A stretch of DNA of 64,000 bases from Hemibagrus wyckioides (GCF_019097595.1 NC_080727.1:6267501-6331500); one strand, 5' to 3'; numbered from the stretch's first letter, positions 1 through 13,121 are shown. A program made the numbers and translations. Notes: generated by a model not told the origin, from the letters alone.

Positions 1-288
1 AATACTTCCCTGTCTGCAACTACCCCAAAATGACTCACAGCTAAGCAAGTTACACAAGTAAGCAAGTTCAACTCTCTCCATGCATTCCAAAATGATATGA
101 GAGGTAGGCTAGTTTGAAAACAAATATGTCAGATGCATGCGTGCCACAAAATGTCCCTGTATTGCTCACTCTTTGCTAGCTAAGGGTAGCTAGAGTGAAT
201 AGAGGTTAAAATAAGAATAAGCAGATTGCTGCTTTGTTGTCAATTGCAAAGTAGTCAAAGATTCACATAATCAATAAACACCCACATT
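1..288. other. Intronic flank of the collagen gene, no exon seen
   Basis: I see no Gly-X-Y coding run, splice pair or repeat structure here. The first collagen exon in the window (5868) starts in the middle of the triple helix. The stretch is therefore most simply an intron of that gene whose upstream exons lie outside the window. Confidence 0.5.
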
Positions 289-293
289 GCCTG

Positions 294-664
294 TGTAAGG
301 AAACGTCAGGCGCCGGTGTATTAGAATCCATTAGCAGATTTATTGAATAACAGCAGGCAGGTAATCGAGGTCAGGAAAACGAAAGCAAAGGGTAAAAATA
401 CCAGAAAGACTAACACTAAGCAAACTAGACAAAATCGCAAATCCAAAACATGAAGGAGAGAATAAACAGGCAAGGTAATACACAATGTAGCAAACGAGAA
501 TAGAATAAAGGCTTGGCTAGTAACACTAAACGGAAACAATGCTTCGCACTGGGGTGAAGGTGGCGTGCTGCTTAAATACCCCTCTGTACCGAAAGTAGGG
601 CAGAGAAGGTTAATACTCAGGCGAGGGCTCCCTCTGGTGTTCACGCCCAGGCTGCCTTGTGACA
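294..664 (-). repeat. 3' LTR of the chromovirus
   Basis: This 371-bp LTR runs TGTAAGG...TGTGACA on the plus strand and is the downstream (3') LTR because the element is on the minus strand. An AATAAA polyadenylation signal (minus strand) is at 339-344. The pol reading frame runs into it and stops at 610-612, so about 55 bp of the LTR is also coding. Confidence 0.95.
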
Positions 665-2547
665 GAACCCCCCCGTCTAGGAACACCTCCAGGTGTTCGT
701 CGTCGAGGGCGCCCCCTAGGGCGAGGAGCAGGTCTGTGGGGAAAGTTTAGGTGAAACTCCTCTATGAGTGCCGGGTCCAGGATGTCGCGGGCATTGACCC
801 AGCAGCGCTCCTCGGGTCCGTACCCCTCCCAGTCCACCAAGTATTGCAGGCGACTGCCCTGGCGACGTGAGTTCAGGATGGTGTTAACTCGGTAGGCGAG
901 GGAGCCGTCTACGTCCAGGGGAGGGGGCGGTTCGAGAGTGTTGGGGTTCATAGTCTGAGGTCCGTGATAAGGCTTGAGTAGAGACACATGAAAGGTGGGC
1001 GAGATGCGATAAGAGGTGGGCAGTTCAAGGCGATAAGAGACCGGATTTATTTGGCGAACAATTTTGAAAGGGCCTATGAATTTCGGGCTGAGTTTATGGC
1101 AGGGTAGTTTTAGTTTCAGGTTCTGTGTGGACAACCAAACCTTTTGCCCCATCCGGTATGTCGGGTGGGGCTGACGTCTGCGGTTAGCTTGAATGACCTG
1201 CCGTCGAATCGCCCTCTGTAGGCGAACATGGGCTCTTTCCCAGGTCTCCTGGCTACGTTTGGACCACTCATCCACCGCGGGGACATCGGAGGGCTCTCCG
1301 GACCAAGGGAACAGCGGAGGTTGGTAGCCTAATACACATTGGAACGGTGTTAGTCCCGTGGAGGAATGAGTCAAAGAGTTCTGGGCATACTCGGCCCACG
1401 GGAGGAACTTGCTCCACCTGCGTTGTTCTTTGCTACAGTAAGTTCTCAGGAACCTTCCCAGCTCTTGATTCAGGCGTTCGGCCTGACCGTTGGATTGGGG
1501 ATGATACCCAGAGCTTAGACTAACCTTGATCCCCAACTGTTTGCAGAACTCCTGCCAGACTCTGGAGGTAAACTGGGTGCCGCGGTCCGATACTATGTCC
1601 TCCGGGAGGCCAAAATTACGGAACACATTCTGAAAGATGGCTACGGCGGTTTCCATGGACGTAGGTAGGCCTTTCAGGGGGATGAGTTTACATGCCTTGG
1701 AGAACCGGTCAATGACTACCAAAATGGTTGTGAAACCCTGCGAATTGGGGAGGTCGGTGAGGAAGTCTATGGATATATCAGACCAGGGACGGCGTGGGAT
1801 GGGTAAGGGTTCCAACAGGCCCTCCGGCAAGTGGTGGCCGGTCCGAGACTGGGCACAAACTGAGCATGCGCGTATAAACCCCACCACATCCTGGTTCAGA
1901 GAAGGCCACCAAAAGGTTTGACGTAGCAACCGGATCGTACGGTGTATACCTGGGTGGCCTGTACTGGGGCTTTCGTGGGTCCACCTGATTAGTCTCTGAC
2001 GGAGAGCTGTGGGCACGAAACGCTTGGAAGGAGGGCAGTTTGGTGGTGGTGCCTCTGAGGTGTAGGCCTGTTTGATCTCCTTCACGAAATCCCAACGTAT
2101 GGGGGCTACGAGCACAGGAGATGGGAGGATGGTGTCCGGGTGTGAGGGAGACTCAGTGACCTCATAGATCCTGGAGAGCGCGTCAGCTTTACCGTTCTTG
2201 GACCCTGGACGGTAGGTGACTGTGAACTTGAATCGGGAGAAGAACAGGGCCCACCTGGCTTGGCGTGAGTTCAGGCGTTTAGCTTCACGAAGATACGCAA
2301 GGTTCCGGTGATCTGTGAGAATGAGAAATGGGTGAATGGCCCCCTCCAACCAATGCCTCCATTCCTCCAAGGCAGACTTCATGGCTAGCAACTCCTTGTT
2401 GCCCGCATCATAATTCATCTCCGCTGGTGTGAGTTTGCGGGAGAAGAAGGCACATGGGTGTAGTTTGCCTGACTCTGGCTGGCGTTGAGAAAGAACTGCT
2501 CCTACTCCGCAGTTAGAGGCGTCCACCTCCACGGTGAAAGGCAGGTC
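610..2547 (-). pseudogene. RNase H, integrase and chromodomain part of pol
   Basis: This open frame begins with the RNase H core ([13 protein letters not shown]). It continues with the integrase HHCC zinc domain (HPGIHRT ... CSVCAQ). The integrase core shows the Asp in DISIDF, the Asp in VSDRGTQF and the Glu in ERLNQELG. A basic tail and a chromodomain-like module ([16 protein letters not shown], about 770-890) close the protein. The frame runs through the polypurine tract and stops inside the 3' LTR. It is intact within itself but cut off from RT by the TGA at 2548-2550. Chromodomain integrases target insertion through chromatin marks in related elements. Confidence 0.92.
665..677 (-). other. 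Polypurine tract beside the 3' LTR
   Basis: On the minus strand the 3' LTR is directly preceded by ACGGGGGGGTTC. This is a seven-G purine tract in the position where plus-strand DNA synthesis is primed in LTR elements. Confidence 0.65.
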
Positions 2548-2550
2548 AGG

Positions 2551-4600
2551 TCATGGATGTCGGAGTATGGGAGCGGAGGAGAAGCTCTGCTTGAGCCTAT
2601 TGAAGGCCGTCCTGGCTTGATCAGTCCATCTTAATCTCCGTGGGTTTCCTTTCAGCGACGAGGTTAGAGGACTGGCTATGGTGCTATAATTCCGGATGAA
2701 ACGGCGGTAAAAGTTAGCGAACCCCAGAAATCGTTGTAATTCCTTAATAGTGGTAGGTTCCGGCCAAGAAGTGATAGCTGCCACCTTAGACTGGTCCATT
2801 TCCACTCCCTTTGAAGAAATCACATACCCCAGAAACGTTATGGAGGAGCAGTGGAATACAAACTTTTCCAGTTTTACAAAGAGGTTGTGGTCTGCAAGAC
2901 GGTGCAGGACGGCTCGAACGTGAGAAATGTGTTGGTCATGGTCGGATGAGCAAATCAGTATGTCGTCGATGTATGCTATGACGTGACTGTGGAGCATATC
3001 TCTGAATATTTCGTTAATCATGGATTGAAAAACTGCGGGAGCGTTAGTAAGTCCATAAGGCATGACCAAATACTCGTAATGTCCATTAGTCGTGTGGAAA
3101 GCAGTCTTCCATTCATCTCCCTCCTTTATCCTGATGAGGTTATAGGCGCTGCGCAGATCGAGCTTAGTAAATATTTTAGCTCCTTGTAGTTGTTCGAGGG
3201 CAGCCGGAACTAGCGGGAGAGGATAGGGGTACGGCACGATGATGGCGTTCAAACCTCGGTAGTCAATGCATGGCCGGAGACCTCCGTCCTTTTTCTCCAC
3301 GAAGAAGAAACTTGCAGCAGCCGGTGATGTAGAGGGTCGTATATATCCAGCTGTGAGAGCCTCTTTGATGTAATCCTCCATGGCCTTTTTTTCTGGAATG
3401 GAGAGGGGATAGATTCTACTCTTGGGTGATGTGGTGTTGGGGAGGAGCTCTATAGCGCAATCCCATGGTCTGTGCGGTGGGAGCCTGGTCGCCTTTTCTT
3501 TACTGAAAACCTCTCGCAGATCATGGTATTCTTGAGGGAGTGAACTAAGGTTGGCTGTACCTGGGCTTTCAACAGACGTAGCGAGGCATGGTCGAGGTGT
3601 ATGTTTAAGAAAGCAATTGTTGATACAGAAAGGAGCCCACTTACGGATGTCACCGTCCCTCCAGGAGATATCAGGGTCATGACGCTGCAGCCAGGGTAAG
3701 CCCAGGACTATGGGGTTGGATGGGGAGGAGATGACAAAGAACGATAACTGTTCACGATGGAATAATCCGAGTTGGAATTTTATGGGTTGTGTTTGACGAG
3801 AGATGAGGCCTCCGCCGATGGGTTGGTCGTTAATGGCGGTCACTCGGAGTGGAGGCGTGCATGGGACTGTGGGGATGTGGAAGTCGCACACCAGATTACA
3901 GTCCATGAGATTGACCGCTGAACCAGAGTCAATTAGCGCTGTGACAGAGAACTGAGAGTTAGCGATAAGCAAGAGAGCAGGAAGAGAAACCTTGGAAAAT
4001 CGTTCTATGTTCTCTACCTGCGACGTGGCTGGTTTTTCTGGGCAACGGAACACTCTGTGGCCTGGTTTCCCGCAGTAGAAGCAGAGGTTGAGCCTCGTGC
4101 GTCGTTCCCGCTCTTCCTCTGTAACTCGAGCCCTTCCCAGTTGCATGGATTCAGAGAGATCCGCTGTGTGAGGTTGTGCCTCCATCATGCGGCGTGGCAT
4201 TACACGTGGGGCGGTGGCTGTGGGTCGGTGTTGGCGTCGCAGGTTGTCTAGGCGAATGGCTGTAGAGATGTATTGAGATAGCGTCACGTTGGTGTCGCAG
4301 CATGCCATTTCGGCTTGTAACTCCGGGTTAAGTCCTTCACGGAACACCGCCATGAGAGCTATCGCATTCCATCCAGACTGCGCGGCTAGTGTGCGGAATT
4401 TTATGGCGTAATCCGCTGCCGAATCCGTTCCCTGGCGCAACTCCAGCAGCTGTACAGAAACATCCTTGCCTCCAGCCGGGTATTCGAATATCTCCTTAAT
4501 TAAGTTCGCGAAATAATCAGCGGATGTTTTGACTTGAGGATCGGAGTCCCAAACTGCTGCTGCCCAGTCTAGCGCTCTTCCGGTAAGCAGGGATAGAATA
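2551..4600 (-). pseudogene. gag C-terminus, protease and reverse transcriptase
   Basis: A frame open from upstream of 4440 to 2551 carries, in order, the gag capsid C-terminal part, a CCHC zinc knuckle ([14 protein letters not shown], about 4042-4085), an aspartic protease with DSGSAVN (about 3918-3945), and reverse transcriptase with the catalytic YIDD box (about 2960-2975). It ends at a TGA (2548-2550) just after the RT thumb region. RNase H follows in the same frame, so the stop is a disabling point change. Gag and pol lie in one frame here, as in several chromoviruses. Confidence 0.9.
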
Positions 4601-4880
4601 AACGCGCACCTGGTTCTCTCGTCGCCTCTGGCTGATGAGCAAAGTAGTTGTCACATTGACGCAGAAATCCCCGGCAGTGATCGGCGGATCCGTTAAACTT
4701 TTCCGGCAGGGCGAAACGGGGAAGTTCGCTGCGCGCATAGAATGCCGGTGCAGCGGCGGCTGCTTGGTCTCGTGGCTGTTGCTGGAGCTGTTGGTTAGCG
4801 GCTCGCAGAGAGTCGACTTCCTCTTGATACACACGGATGAGGACTCGCTACAATGCCGCTTGCATATCCGCTGGATTCAT
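4569..4880 (-). pseudogene. gag N-terminal part, interrupted
   Basis: An ATG at 4880-4878, just after the leader, opens a frame beginning MNPADMQ. An in-frame TAG stops it at codon 11 (4850-4848), after which the same frame stays open to 4569. The encoded stretch has a Gln-rich N-terminal helix ([11 protein letters not shown]) followed by FNGS and a CDNYF-like motif, as in Ty3/gypsy fish gag. Continuation needs a frame change near 4570-4620. The protein as it stands could not be made in full. Confidence 0.8.
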
Positions 4881-4885
4881 CTCAG

Positions 4886-4896
4886 GCGAAGCATTC
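4886..4896 (-). other. Primer-binding site, self-priming type
   Basis: Immediately inside the 5' LTR the minus strand reads GAATGCTTCGC. This does not look like the complement of a tRNA 3' end, which would start TGG. AATGCTTCGC (4895-4886) is the exact complement of GCGAAGCATT in the 3' LTR leader (538-547). It pairs with the 5' LTR version at 5141-5150 with one G:U wobble. Tf1/sushi elements are known to prime from the 5' end of their own RNA. Confidence 0.7.
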
Positions 4897-5267
4897 TGTA
4901 AGGAAACGTCAGGCGCCGGTGTATTAGAATCCGTTAGCAGATTTATTGAATAACAGCAGGCAGGTAATCGAGGTCAGGAAAACGAAAGTAAAAGGTCAAA
5001 ATACCAGAAAGACTAACACTAAGCAAACTAGACAAAATCGCAAATCCGAAACTCGTAGGAGAGAATAAACAGGCAAGGTCATACACAACGTAGCTAACGA
5101 GAATAGAATAAAGGCTTGGCAAGTGACACTAAACGGAAACAATGCTTCACACTGGGGTGAAGGTGGCGCGCTGCTTAAATACCCCTCTGTACCGGAAGTA
5201 GGGCAGAGAAGGTTAATACTCAGGCGAGGGCTCCCTCTGGTGTTCACGCCCAGGCTGCCTTGTGACA
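4897..5267 (-). repeat. 5' LTR of the chromovirus
   Basis: Direct repeat of 294-664 with about 16 substitutions. A TATA-like TATTTAAG is on the minus strand at 5181-5174. A start site about 28 bp further on, near 5153, would put AGTGTGAAGCATT at the 5' end of the RNA. Confidence 0.95.
5153..5181 (-). promoter_or_regulatory. LTR core promoter (TATA-like box and inferred start)
   Basis: On the minus strand TATTTAAG (5181-5174) is followed after a C-rich stretch by AGTG at 5153. The spacing fits a TATA-directed RNA polymerase II start. The start position is inferred from spacing and from complementarity with the primer-binding site, not measured. Confidence 0.5.
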
Positions 5268-5272
5268 GCCTG

Positions 5273-5867
5273 GCAGTCTATAAAATAGTACCCAGTGTAA
5301 TGCATTATATTTTTTGCATGACAAACTAGATGTAGTCTTATATTTTGGGACTGAGAATAAATACTTTAGCTTGAGCTGAAAAAGATTCAGAAGTGACAAA
5401 ATTACTGTGTGTGTGTGTGTGTGTGTGACATACTTTATTGTGCCTTCATTATTGTTCTGAATTTTAGGATTACAAAATTGTGCCCATATTTAGGTTAATT
5501 TGGTCTCTAAAGAAAATTTTAAATATCTTTAAATAGAGACAGAATTCACAATTTCATTGTCTTGATATTTATAATATTCAGTTCACAAGATAAGTACTTG
5601 AGATAAACTTCTCTGTGGGCAGCAAAAAAAATAAATCCATTTCATAGTAAAACTGTCAGGGTGCCATGGAGTTTCTTTTCTGTAAAACTGACTGAATGTA
5701 ATAAAATTGCTGGCACTTACCTACAAATTGCTCGCAATTTTCGACATGATGAATATGATATATTTGAAACATATCTACACCCCTCTCTGAGTGCCGTGGT
5801 CCAGTTATGTGGTGACACCGTAAAATAAGGGGAAAAAAAGAGAATTTGTGTGTGTATATGTTCACAG
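5273..5867. other. Collagen intron, with (GT)n tract
   Basis: AT-rich intronic DNA with an 11-unit (TG)n tract at 5406-5427 and no recognisable coding run. It ends in the acceptor TTCACAG that precedes the first collagen exon in view. Confidence 0.6.
5406..5427. repeat. (TG)n microsatellite
   Basis: Eleven TG units in the collagen intron just after the chromovirus. Confidence 0.93.
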
Positions 5868-8800
5868 GGTAAACCTGGCACAGAAGGCATACCTGGCCCT
5901 AAAGGAGATCCTGTAAGCAATATTCACCCTTTTATTTTCTAAGAAATATCATTTTGTATATTGTTTAACTTTTAAAGATTAGATTTAAACAAAGTGACAA
6001 GAAACAGGAAATCAAATTCTCAATCAATATGTAATATGCTGTTATTTTCTCAGATGCTTCATTCTTTGGTGCACAGATTCACAGAATTTCTGTGTTTTAG
6101 GGAGCTATAGGGCCGACAGGACTTCGGGGAGAGACAGGATTTGAGGGCCCCGTTGTAAGTACTACAATATGTCTAATTCACTTTCATGTTTTCCAACGGA
6201 CATTCCAGAGCAAACACTGCAAACCTCCTTCATTATAATCTTCAGATTTAATGTATTATCTGGCTTTCCCTTTCACTTTTAATCTAAGGTCATTGGTATG
6301 CCTGTGCTATAATTTTTGTTTGAACATTGGAGGATATTACCAGAATACACAACATCCTTAAGTGATTTCCCAGCAGATGGCCACACTGTTATATATGAAA
6401 GGGCATCCAGTGAAACTGTAAAACATGGCGTGACAATTTCCCCATGTGGTTTGTATCCAACTTTGATAGATTTCATTTGTGTCAATTATATGATATTGAG
6501 TGCCTGACCAGCTGTCATAGATTATTCTATTAGCACAGTTTTAGATCTAGATACAGTAAAATCATCTCTTCTACAAATACTTTTTGAAGCCACACAAACA
6601 GAGTGCTCTGTTTACTGCCACCAGAGACTGAATACTGATGAGACGTGCTGTCCAAACAGCTCATTTGATTATAACCAGACCTTTAATATTTTCTTTGTAA
6701 TTGTGTCATTGTTTACGCTTGCAATAATCAAAACCTTTAGAAACAATCTTGCTGTTTAACTATCACGTTTAATGAGCATGGTTATGTAGATTTTTTTTTT
6801 ATTAGATTGCCTTTGGGAAATTGTGGTTTTAAATGATGCCTAGTAGTTTGCTGTCATACATGCAGGATGAGTATCTCATGCAGATGTCCCTGTAGGTACT
6901 AAACATGAATGTTTTATTACAAATTAAAGGGTACTAACAAGAGAATTCAGACACTAGAGATAAAAACATTTTTTTCACGAAAGGGCTTGTTAATTGTCAG
7001 GTTGTTTAGGTCCTGAACAGCTCAGATTGAACTTTATTCACATTTTCTATTCTGAATTTAATGCTTTTTTGTCTAAAACTAATTAGCATGTGTTTTATAT
7101 AGGAATATTCATAGTCATACTCATACACATAATCATAGTCCATATTGAAGGTTAGAGACTGTGTAGGCAGAATCATACAAGGAATATTATCCAAATATCC
7201 AAAAAGTGAAGAGAAGGAACAGGCAATAGAAGGTTCTTCAGAAATAAGGCTCAACCTTAACCAGACAAATTCATAGTAGTACTTTGCAATGAACAACAGA
7301 AACAGCAGGGTTTAAACAGACAAACTAACAGCAAACAGGCTTACTCACAGGATAACACACCAGCGGCAGTATGGGGTGAAGGCAGGACCAAGGCCAAATC
7401 AAAGACACATGTCAAAAAAACCCAAAACAAAACTGCTATTTTACAAGCTGTACTTTTTCATTTTTTATTATGTTTATATGGATTTTGATACAATTTTTTT
7501 AGATCATTTTGGGTTAAACGGTATGCTCAAATTTACACAAACTCTGATTTTTATTTTCTTAAGCGGGTTTCCTATTTAAGTCCTATTTGAGATTAATAGG
7601 CCCTCAAAGTCATAAAGCATGTATATTTAACACCATGCATTGTCTCATTTCATTTTGTATCAGGGTGCATTAGGACCTCAGGGTCCTAAAGGATTTGTAG
7701 GTGTTAGAGTAAGTGCATCTTTATGATTATTAAAGCTTTACATTAAGGTTTCATTATATAATATGAATATTAGCATTAATGCATTAAAAAATTTTGTCAT
7801 TTTATACTATCTTAGTTTTTCTGCACTCAGAATATGCCATACTTTATTTTAATTGTTTTGTTTATTATATGAACTGTATAGGACAATATCATGTTGTTTA
7901 AATATTTCTTAAATGTTGAACAGGGTAAGAGGGGACCTGAGGGAGACAAGGGGGAACCCGGGCCAAAAGGTGACAAAGTAAGTGCTACTACAGATTATGG
8001 TGTTAAAATAATACCATTAAAATATCATGTGATCTTATATATTATGAGTGCTCTTCTTTTTTACTAACTAAGGGTGCTAAAGGAGACCCAGGGTTACAGG
8101 GTCAACAGGGTGAACAGGGACCCACTGGTTTTCCAGGATTTTCAGGGGTGAAAGGTCAACCTGGACTAAGGGGGATACAGGTAATGTAGATTTTTTTTTT
8201 TTAATGTTTTTTTAATATACATATATAAATATAATTAAATTCTGAATTATTTATTGATTGTATTGGGCAACATTATTTTTTAGCATCATTTTTTATTATT
8301 TTGTTATCTATTGCATCTGTTTCATTTTAACACTTTGCTATGTGTCTTTCTTTTAGGGAGAAGATGGAGAAATGGGTCCACAAGCCAAATCAGGAAAGGA
8401 GGGGCCAAAGGTCAGATGTCTACAATGCTATTATACTTTCCCTCTTTAATTCCCTGCCGTTTGTTGTATTCTTGTTCATCACAGCAAATATAAGACTAAG
8501 GCACATCAAGCTTGCCAATAATCTCACCTCAAATCTTTTTCATTATTCCATGACCAAATCGATATACACTTTCTTCAAATGACATCAGTAAGCTATACTT
8601 TGGTAAAATACAGTAGCAAGGATTCCACCTGTAACTCTTGTCAACCACATATCTTCCCTCTTATCAGATCAGGTGCTTTGATTGCATACCAGCTGGTTAA
8701 CGCAGGCATTTTGGATGCAAGCCTAAATCCTGAGACCCCAGATGGATTAAACAAACTTTTACTGACCTTAAAATGTCAGCTACAAAAATTTAAAACAGAA

Positions 8801-11800
8801 ACTTTCAAGTCTTGTTCCTAGTATTCTCTTGTGAAGTTACTGCCTGTTTCCTCTCTGTATTGATTTCCCGGTTATGTTGCAATTGGTCAAGGCAAAACAG
8901 TAAATAATTTGTGTAGTGACTTCAGATTAAATGTACTATTGACCTTGAGTGAATGGTAATTATTCATGTCACTTTCATTTCCAAATTAATAACCAATAAT
9001 TAACATTCCTATTACAAATACACTTGTATGATCTGAAGAGTCATACAACTCCGTACAGTCCATGCATGTGCAATTAGAAGTGTTATAGAGATGTGTCTTG
9101 GAAATATTGATTTGTAGTTTTACAGTTGGATTTTAAAATGTATTTTCTAATTGTTTCATTTGTCATAAAGGGTCACAGGGGACCGGAGGGTCGTCAGGGA
9201 AAGCCAGGCCCAAGGGGACCAATGGTATTGAAGCACTATTTTTAAATCTATTTTAAGCATCTCAACAATTAGATTTGATAATTAGCATAAAGATTTATTA
9301 TTAGTGCTTGGTTGCCTGACTGAAATTGTCATGTGTATCCGATGCTACTTCAGGGTCGTACAGGGCAAAGAGGTCATGCTGGAATGCCTGGACCTCCGGT
9401 GAGATTATATTTTTACAAAGACAATAACAAAGCCTAAAGTGCATCATTTCAGAACGTGCTATTTGGTTTTCTTTCAATATTTCAGGGATTTCCAGGTTCT
9501 CATGGAGGAGTCGGGGCTGAAGGAAAGCCTGGTACACAGGTTCCCATTCTATATTCTCATACCATGATTACTGCTTACTGAATATTTCCCTGTGGACATG
9601 GAGAATAGAGGGTGGGAGCAGGTGGCTGCTGTGACTATAGAGTTTCTACAAGGATTTAAGACTGAGCAATTCTCCAGTAACCTTTTAACATAATATTAGT
9701 AACATGATTTTTGTAATTCCTGCTTTTTAAACCATGGTGATATTTTGTACTTTTACTCCAAATAAACTACGCTTTTGTGAGAATTAGCCAGACAATATGT
9801 TATGATAAAATTGTTGTGGGCTATAAATACATTAAATGAATCTACTGCATGCCATTTGAGTCTGATAAGTTATGGACATAATAAACTGTTTGATTATGAT
9901 TAATGTAATAATCCAACTATTAATATATTCAGATATTTCAAAGCTTGGTAAATGTGTTATATTTATTTTTCAGACATTTTTGTTAATGTTTGTTGCAGAT
10001 TTCTGTATATTATGTTCAAACTCAATGTGGAGTCTGAATATATTCCTCTTACATTCAGTTTAGTAATAACATCCTTTAAGATGTTTTTTTCGGTATTTCA
10101 GGGACCCCAAGGTGCTACAGGTAACCCAGGGGAAAAAGGACTAATGGTGAATACAGTTCTTTCAAAATATAAAGCCTCAGACAGTGAGCTAAAAGATGTT
10201 TCCTTCTTTTTTTATGTACTATATGTGTTTTCTTTATTCCTTGGCCCCTGCTACAGTGCTCTAAGTGTACTTGACAGCACTATGGTGCTGAAGTAAGCTC
10301 TTGTTGGTAAACTGGTAGTCATGTTTTATAGTGGATGTGATAGGATTGTTATAGTTTCATAAAAAAGCTTCTCCAAATACACATTTTTGAGTGATTTTCT
10401 GAGAGAAAGTGGCCTCTCATTCAATGTTGAATATTATATTTTAGCCTTAAATGATGCAGTAAAATACAGGGTGCTGAAAATGTAACGGTGACTATAATCA
10501 GCTGAAAAATAAACACATAGATTTGTAGTAATATGTATTCTCTTTTTTCTTTTTGTTCATTCAGGGCTTGCATGGCAGTGCTGGACAGCCTGGTATGGAT
10601 GGACCAACAGGATATCCTGTGAGCTTCCTTTTATCTTAACACTATTCTTTTTTGCAAGCAGTTTAGGCTAAAAGCTGATTTATGCAGAAACTGGTTTATA
10701 TTTGGGCTAGTACTTTTAAACATGCCCACTCATAAATAAAACACTTATAAAAAAAAAATAAATCTGACCTTTAGAAAATAAGGACTAATTAAATGACTTA
10801 ATTTTTTTTTTTAAGCTTAAGTTCATTTGCATATGGTTTTATTTATAATGTGATGAATAAGGTGTTTTATCATAAACGTACATGACATTATTATTACCAT
10901 GTTAACATTTTGAGTAAAGAAATACTATTCAGCTGACTGAATTGTTTCAGTGTTTACATTGAACCGTTTTTTAAACGTATGAATTTATTTTTGCATATTA
11001 CGCCCACACAAAGACTCAAACCTTAGAGACAATTTCAAGCCAAAGGGAAAAGCAATCACAGTACTTAAAAAAAACTTAAAATGCAAACTGTATTGCTCTT
11101 GCGGTATGCAAATGTCATTTATGGTTTGTTAAGAACCCATCACACTGAAAAGCAGAACCATAATTGGAATGTTCTAGCATTACTTGATCTCTTTCATGAA
11201 AAACAGTCACCAGGGGATTTTTATTTTTTAGGAACAAGTGCTGAACTTGTGTCAACTTGTGTTTTTTAAAAAATATGAAAGCAGTCAAGGCAGTGAAAAA
11301 ATGTGAAGTGCAGTAAACAAACATGATTTTTTCATTGGAGGTAGACGGAAAACACCTACACTGAAAAGTAAAAAACATCATTACCTTGTTTTCATGTCAC
11401 CTAGTCTTTTCACTGAGTATTAACTGTGAACTTTTGTTGCAGAACTGAGTTTTGTAATTGAGATGTGTTTCTTGAAAGGACAATTCAATAAAGAATAATT
11501 CAGTAATTCAATTATGAATGCAAATGGTAATTGAATTACAATTGTACATACACCAATCAGGAATAACATTATGAACACTAAGAGGTGAAGTGAATAAGAC
11601 TGATGATCTCCTCATCATGGCACCTGTTAGTGGGTGGGATATATTAGGCAGCAAGTGAACATTTTGTCCTCAAAGTTGATGTGGTAGAAGCAGGAAAAAT
11701 GGGCAAGTGTAAGGATTTGAGCGAGTTTGACAAGGGTCACATTGTGATGGCTAGACCACTGGATCAGAGCATCTCCAAAACTGCAGCTCTTGTGGGGTGT

Positions 11801-13121
11801 TTCCGGTCTGCAGTGGTCAGAATCAATCAAAGTGGTCCAAGGAAGGAACAGTGGTGAACCGGCAACAGGGTCATGGGCGGCCAAGGCTCACTGATGCATG
11901 TAGGGAGCGAAGACTGGCCCCTGTGGTCGAATCCAACTGTTGCTCAAATTGCTGAAGAAGTTAATGCTGGTTCTGATAGAAAAGTGTCAGAATACACAGT
12001 GCGTGACGGGTCAGGGCTGTTTTAGCAGCAAGAGGGGGACCAACACAATATTAGGCAGGTGGTCATAATGTTATGCCTGATCTGTGTATATACCTAATAT
12101 TATTCCATTTGCAGGGTCCACCTGGACGAGAAGGACCCCAGGGCAGTCCAGGACCACCAGGAGAGAGGGTAATTGTGTTCCTGTTTATTTGCTTGTTTTA
12201 GTCTTTTTTTGTTAGATGCGTAGTAGCGTATAATTTATCTTTGTTATTTTCACAGGGTTTCTTTGGAAAACCAGGAGCAGTAGGACCTCAGGGCCCTGTT
12301 GGCATGTATGTAAGTGATACTTCTGCAGGGGTCTCCAGGAAGTGGGGCTTTCCAATTAACAGTGTTTGTATGTAAGACGCAATGTGTGAATTGTAACCCA
12401 TAGCATTTTCCTGTTTGCCACATTTAGAGAAATGTATGTGTTAATGTTGAGGTTTAGCATTATGATCCAATGATCCATCCTAGTTTGGTTAGAATACTCT
12501 AGTGATTGTGAGCTAGGAATTTTAAGACCTTGGTCAGTTGTCTGCCATTGAAACTTCAGTCACTTGATCTGCTTTTCAGAGAAATTAACCTTAGCAAAAC
12601 AAGCAATCCAACAAGAGTATTGTCTTTTTTCACAAAAGGCTCAATTGTTATAAATTAATGTTGCAAAATAGTACAGCACTATTGCAGGTACTACATTTTG
12701 ACATGCTACAATATTTACTACAATAGTATGTGATTGTTTTTGGATGTAGGAGGCCCGGCTGTACCTAATAACTAGTAAAGTGCATTTAGACTGTCTGCTT
12801 ATATCAGCATTATTAAGACAGCTGTCTTACAGTGTTTTTCTGCTCTGAAAGGGTTTGCCAGGAAGTACAGGCACACGAGGAAGACCAGGAGGCATGGGAG
12901 AGCGGGTGACTAAAATATAATATTGTTACATAATATTTATACTTTTGAAATTATGACAAATATTTTAAGTGATCAATCTGTTTCTGATAGGGAGAACCAG
13001 GAGTGAAAGGACCCCCAGGACCCAGTGGAAAGCCTGGACCTGCAGTAAGTGTTCTGTTTATGCATAATATTTATTCTGTATTCTGTTTAATATAATTCTG
13101 TATAGGAATAGGTTCTGTAGG

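Larger units (their letters stand above)
289..5272 (-). mobile_element. Ty3/gypsy chromovirus (Tf1/sushi-type LTR retrotransposon), complete but disabled
   Basis: Two 371-bp direct LTRs (294-664 and 4897-5267) begin TG and end CA. They are flanked by a perfect 5-bp target duplication GCCTG at 289-293 and 5268-5272. Reading on the minus strand gives gag, protease, reverse transcriptase, RNase H, integrase and a C-terminal chromodomain, the order of Ty3/gypsy chromoviruses. By eye the LTRs differ at about 16 of 371 sites (roughly 4%), so insertion is fairly recent but not current. Coding is broken by a stop at gag codon 11, a frameshift in gag and an in-frame TGA between RT and RNase H. It lies antisense to the collagen gene, in an intron. 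Sushi-type assignment rests on the chromodomain and the self-priming leader described separately. Confidence 0.95.

Noticed and set aside
7006..7296. Tyr/Asp-rich open frame on the minus strand ([14 protein letters not shown])
   Set aside because: Derived from a short TCATA-type repeat in a collagen intron; no start context or homology.
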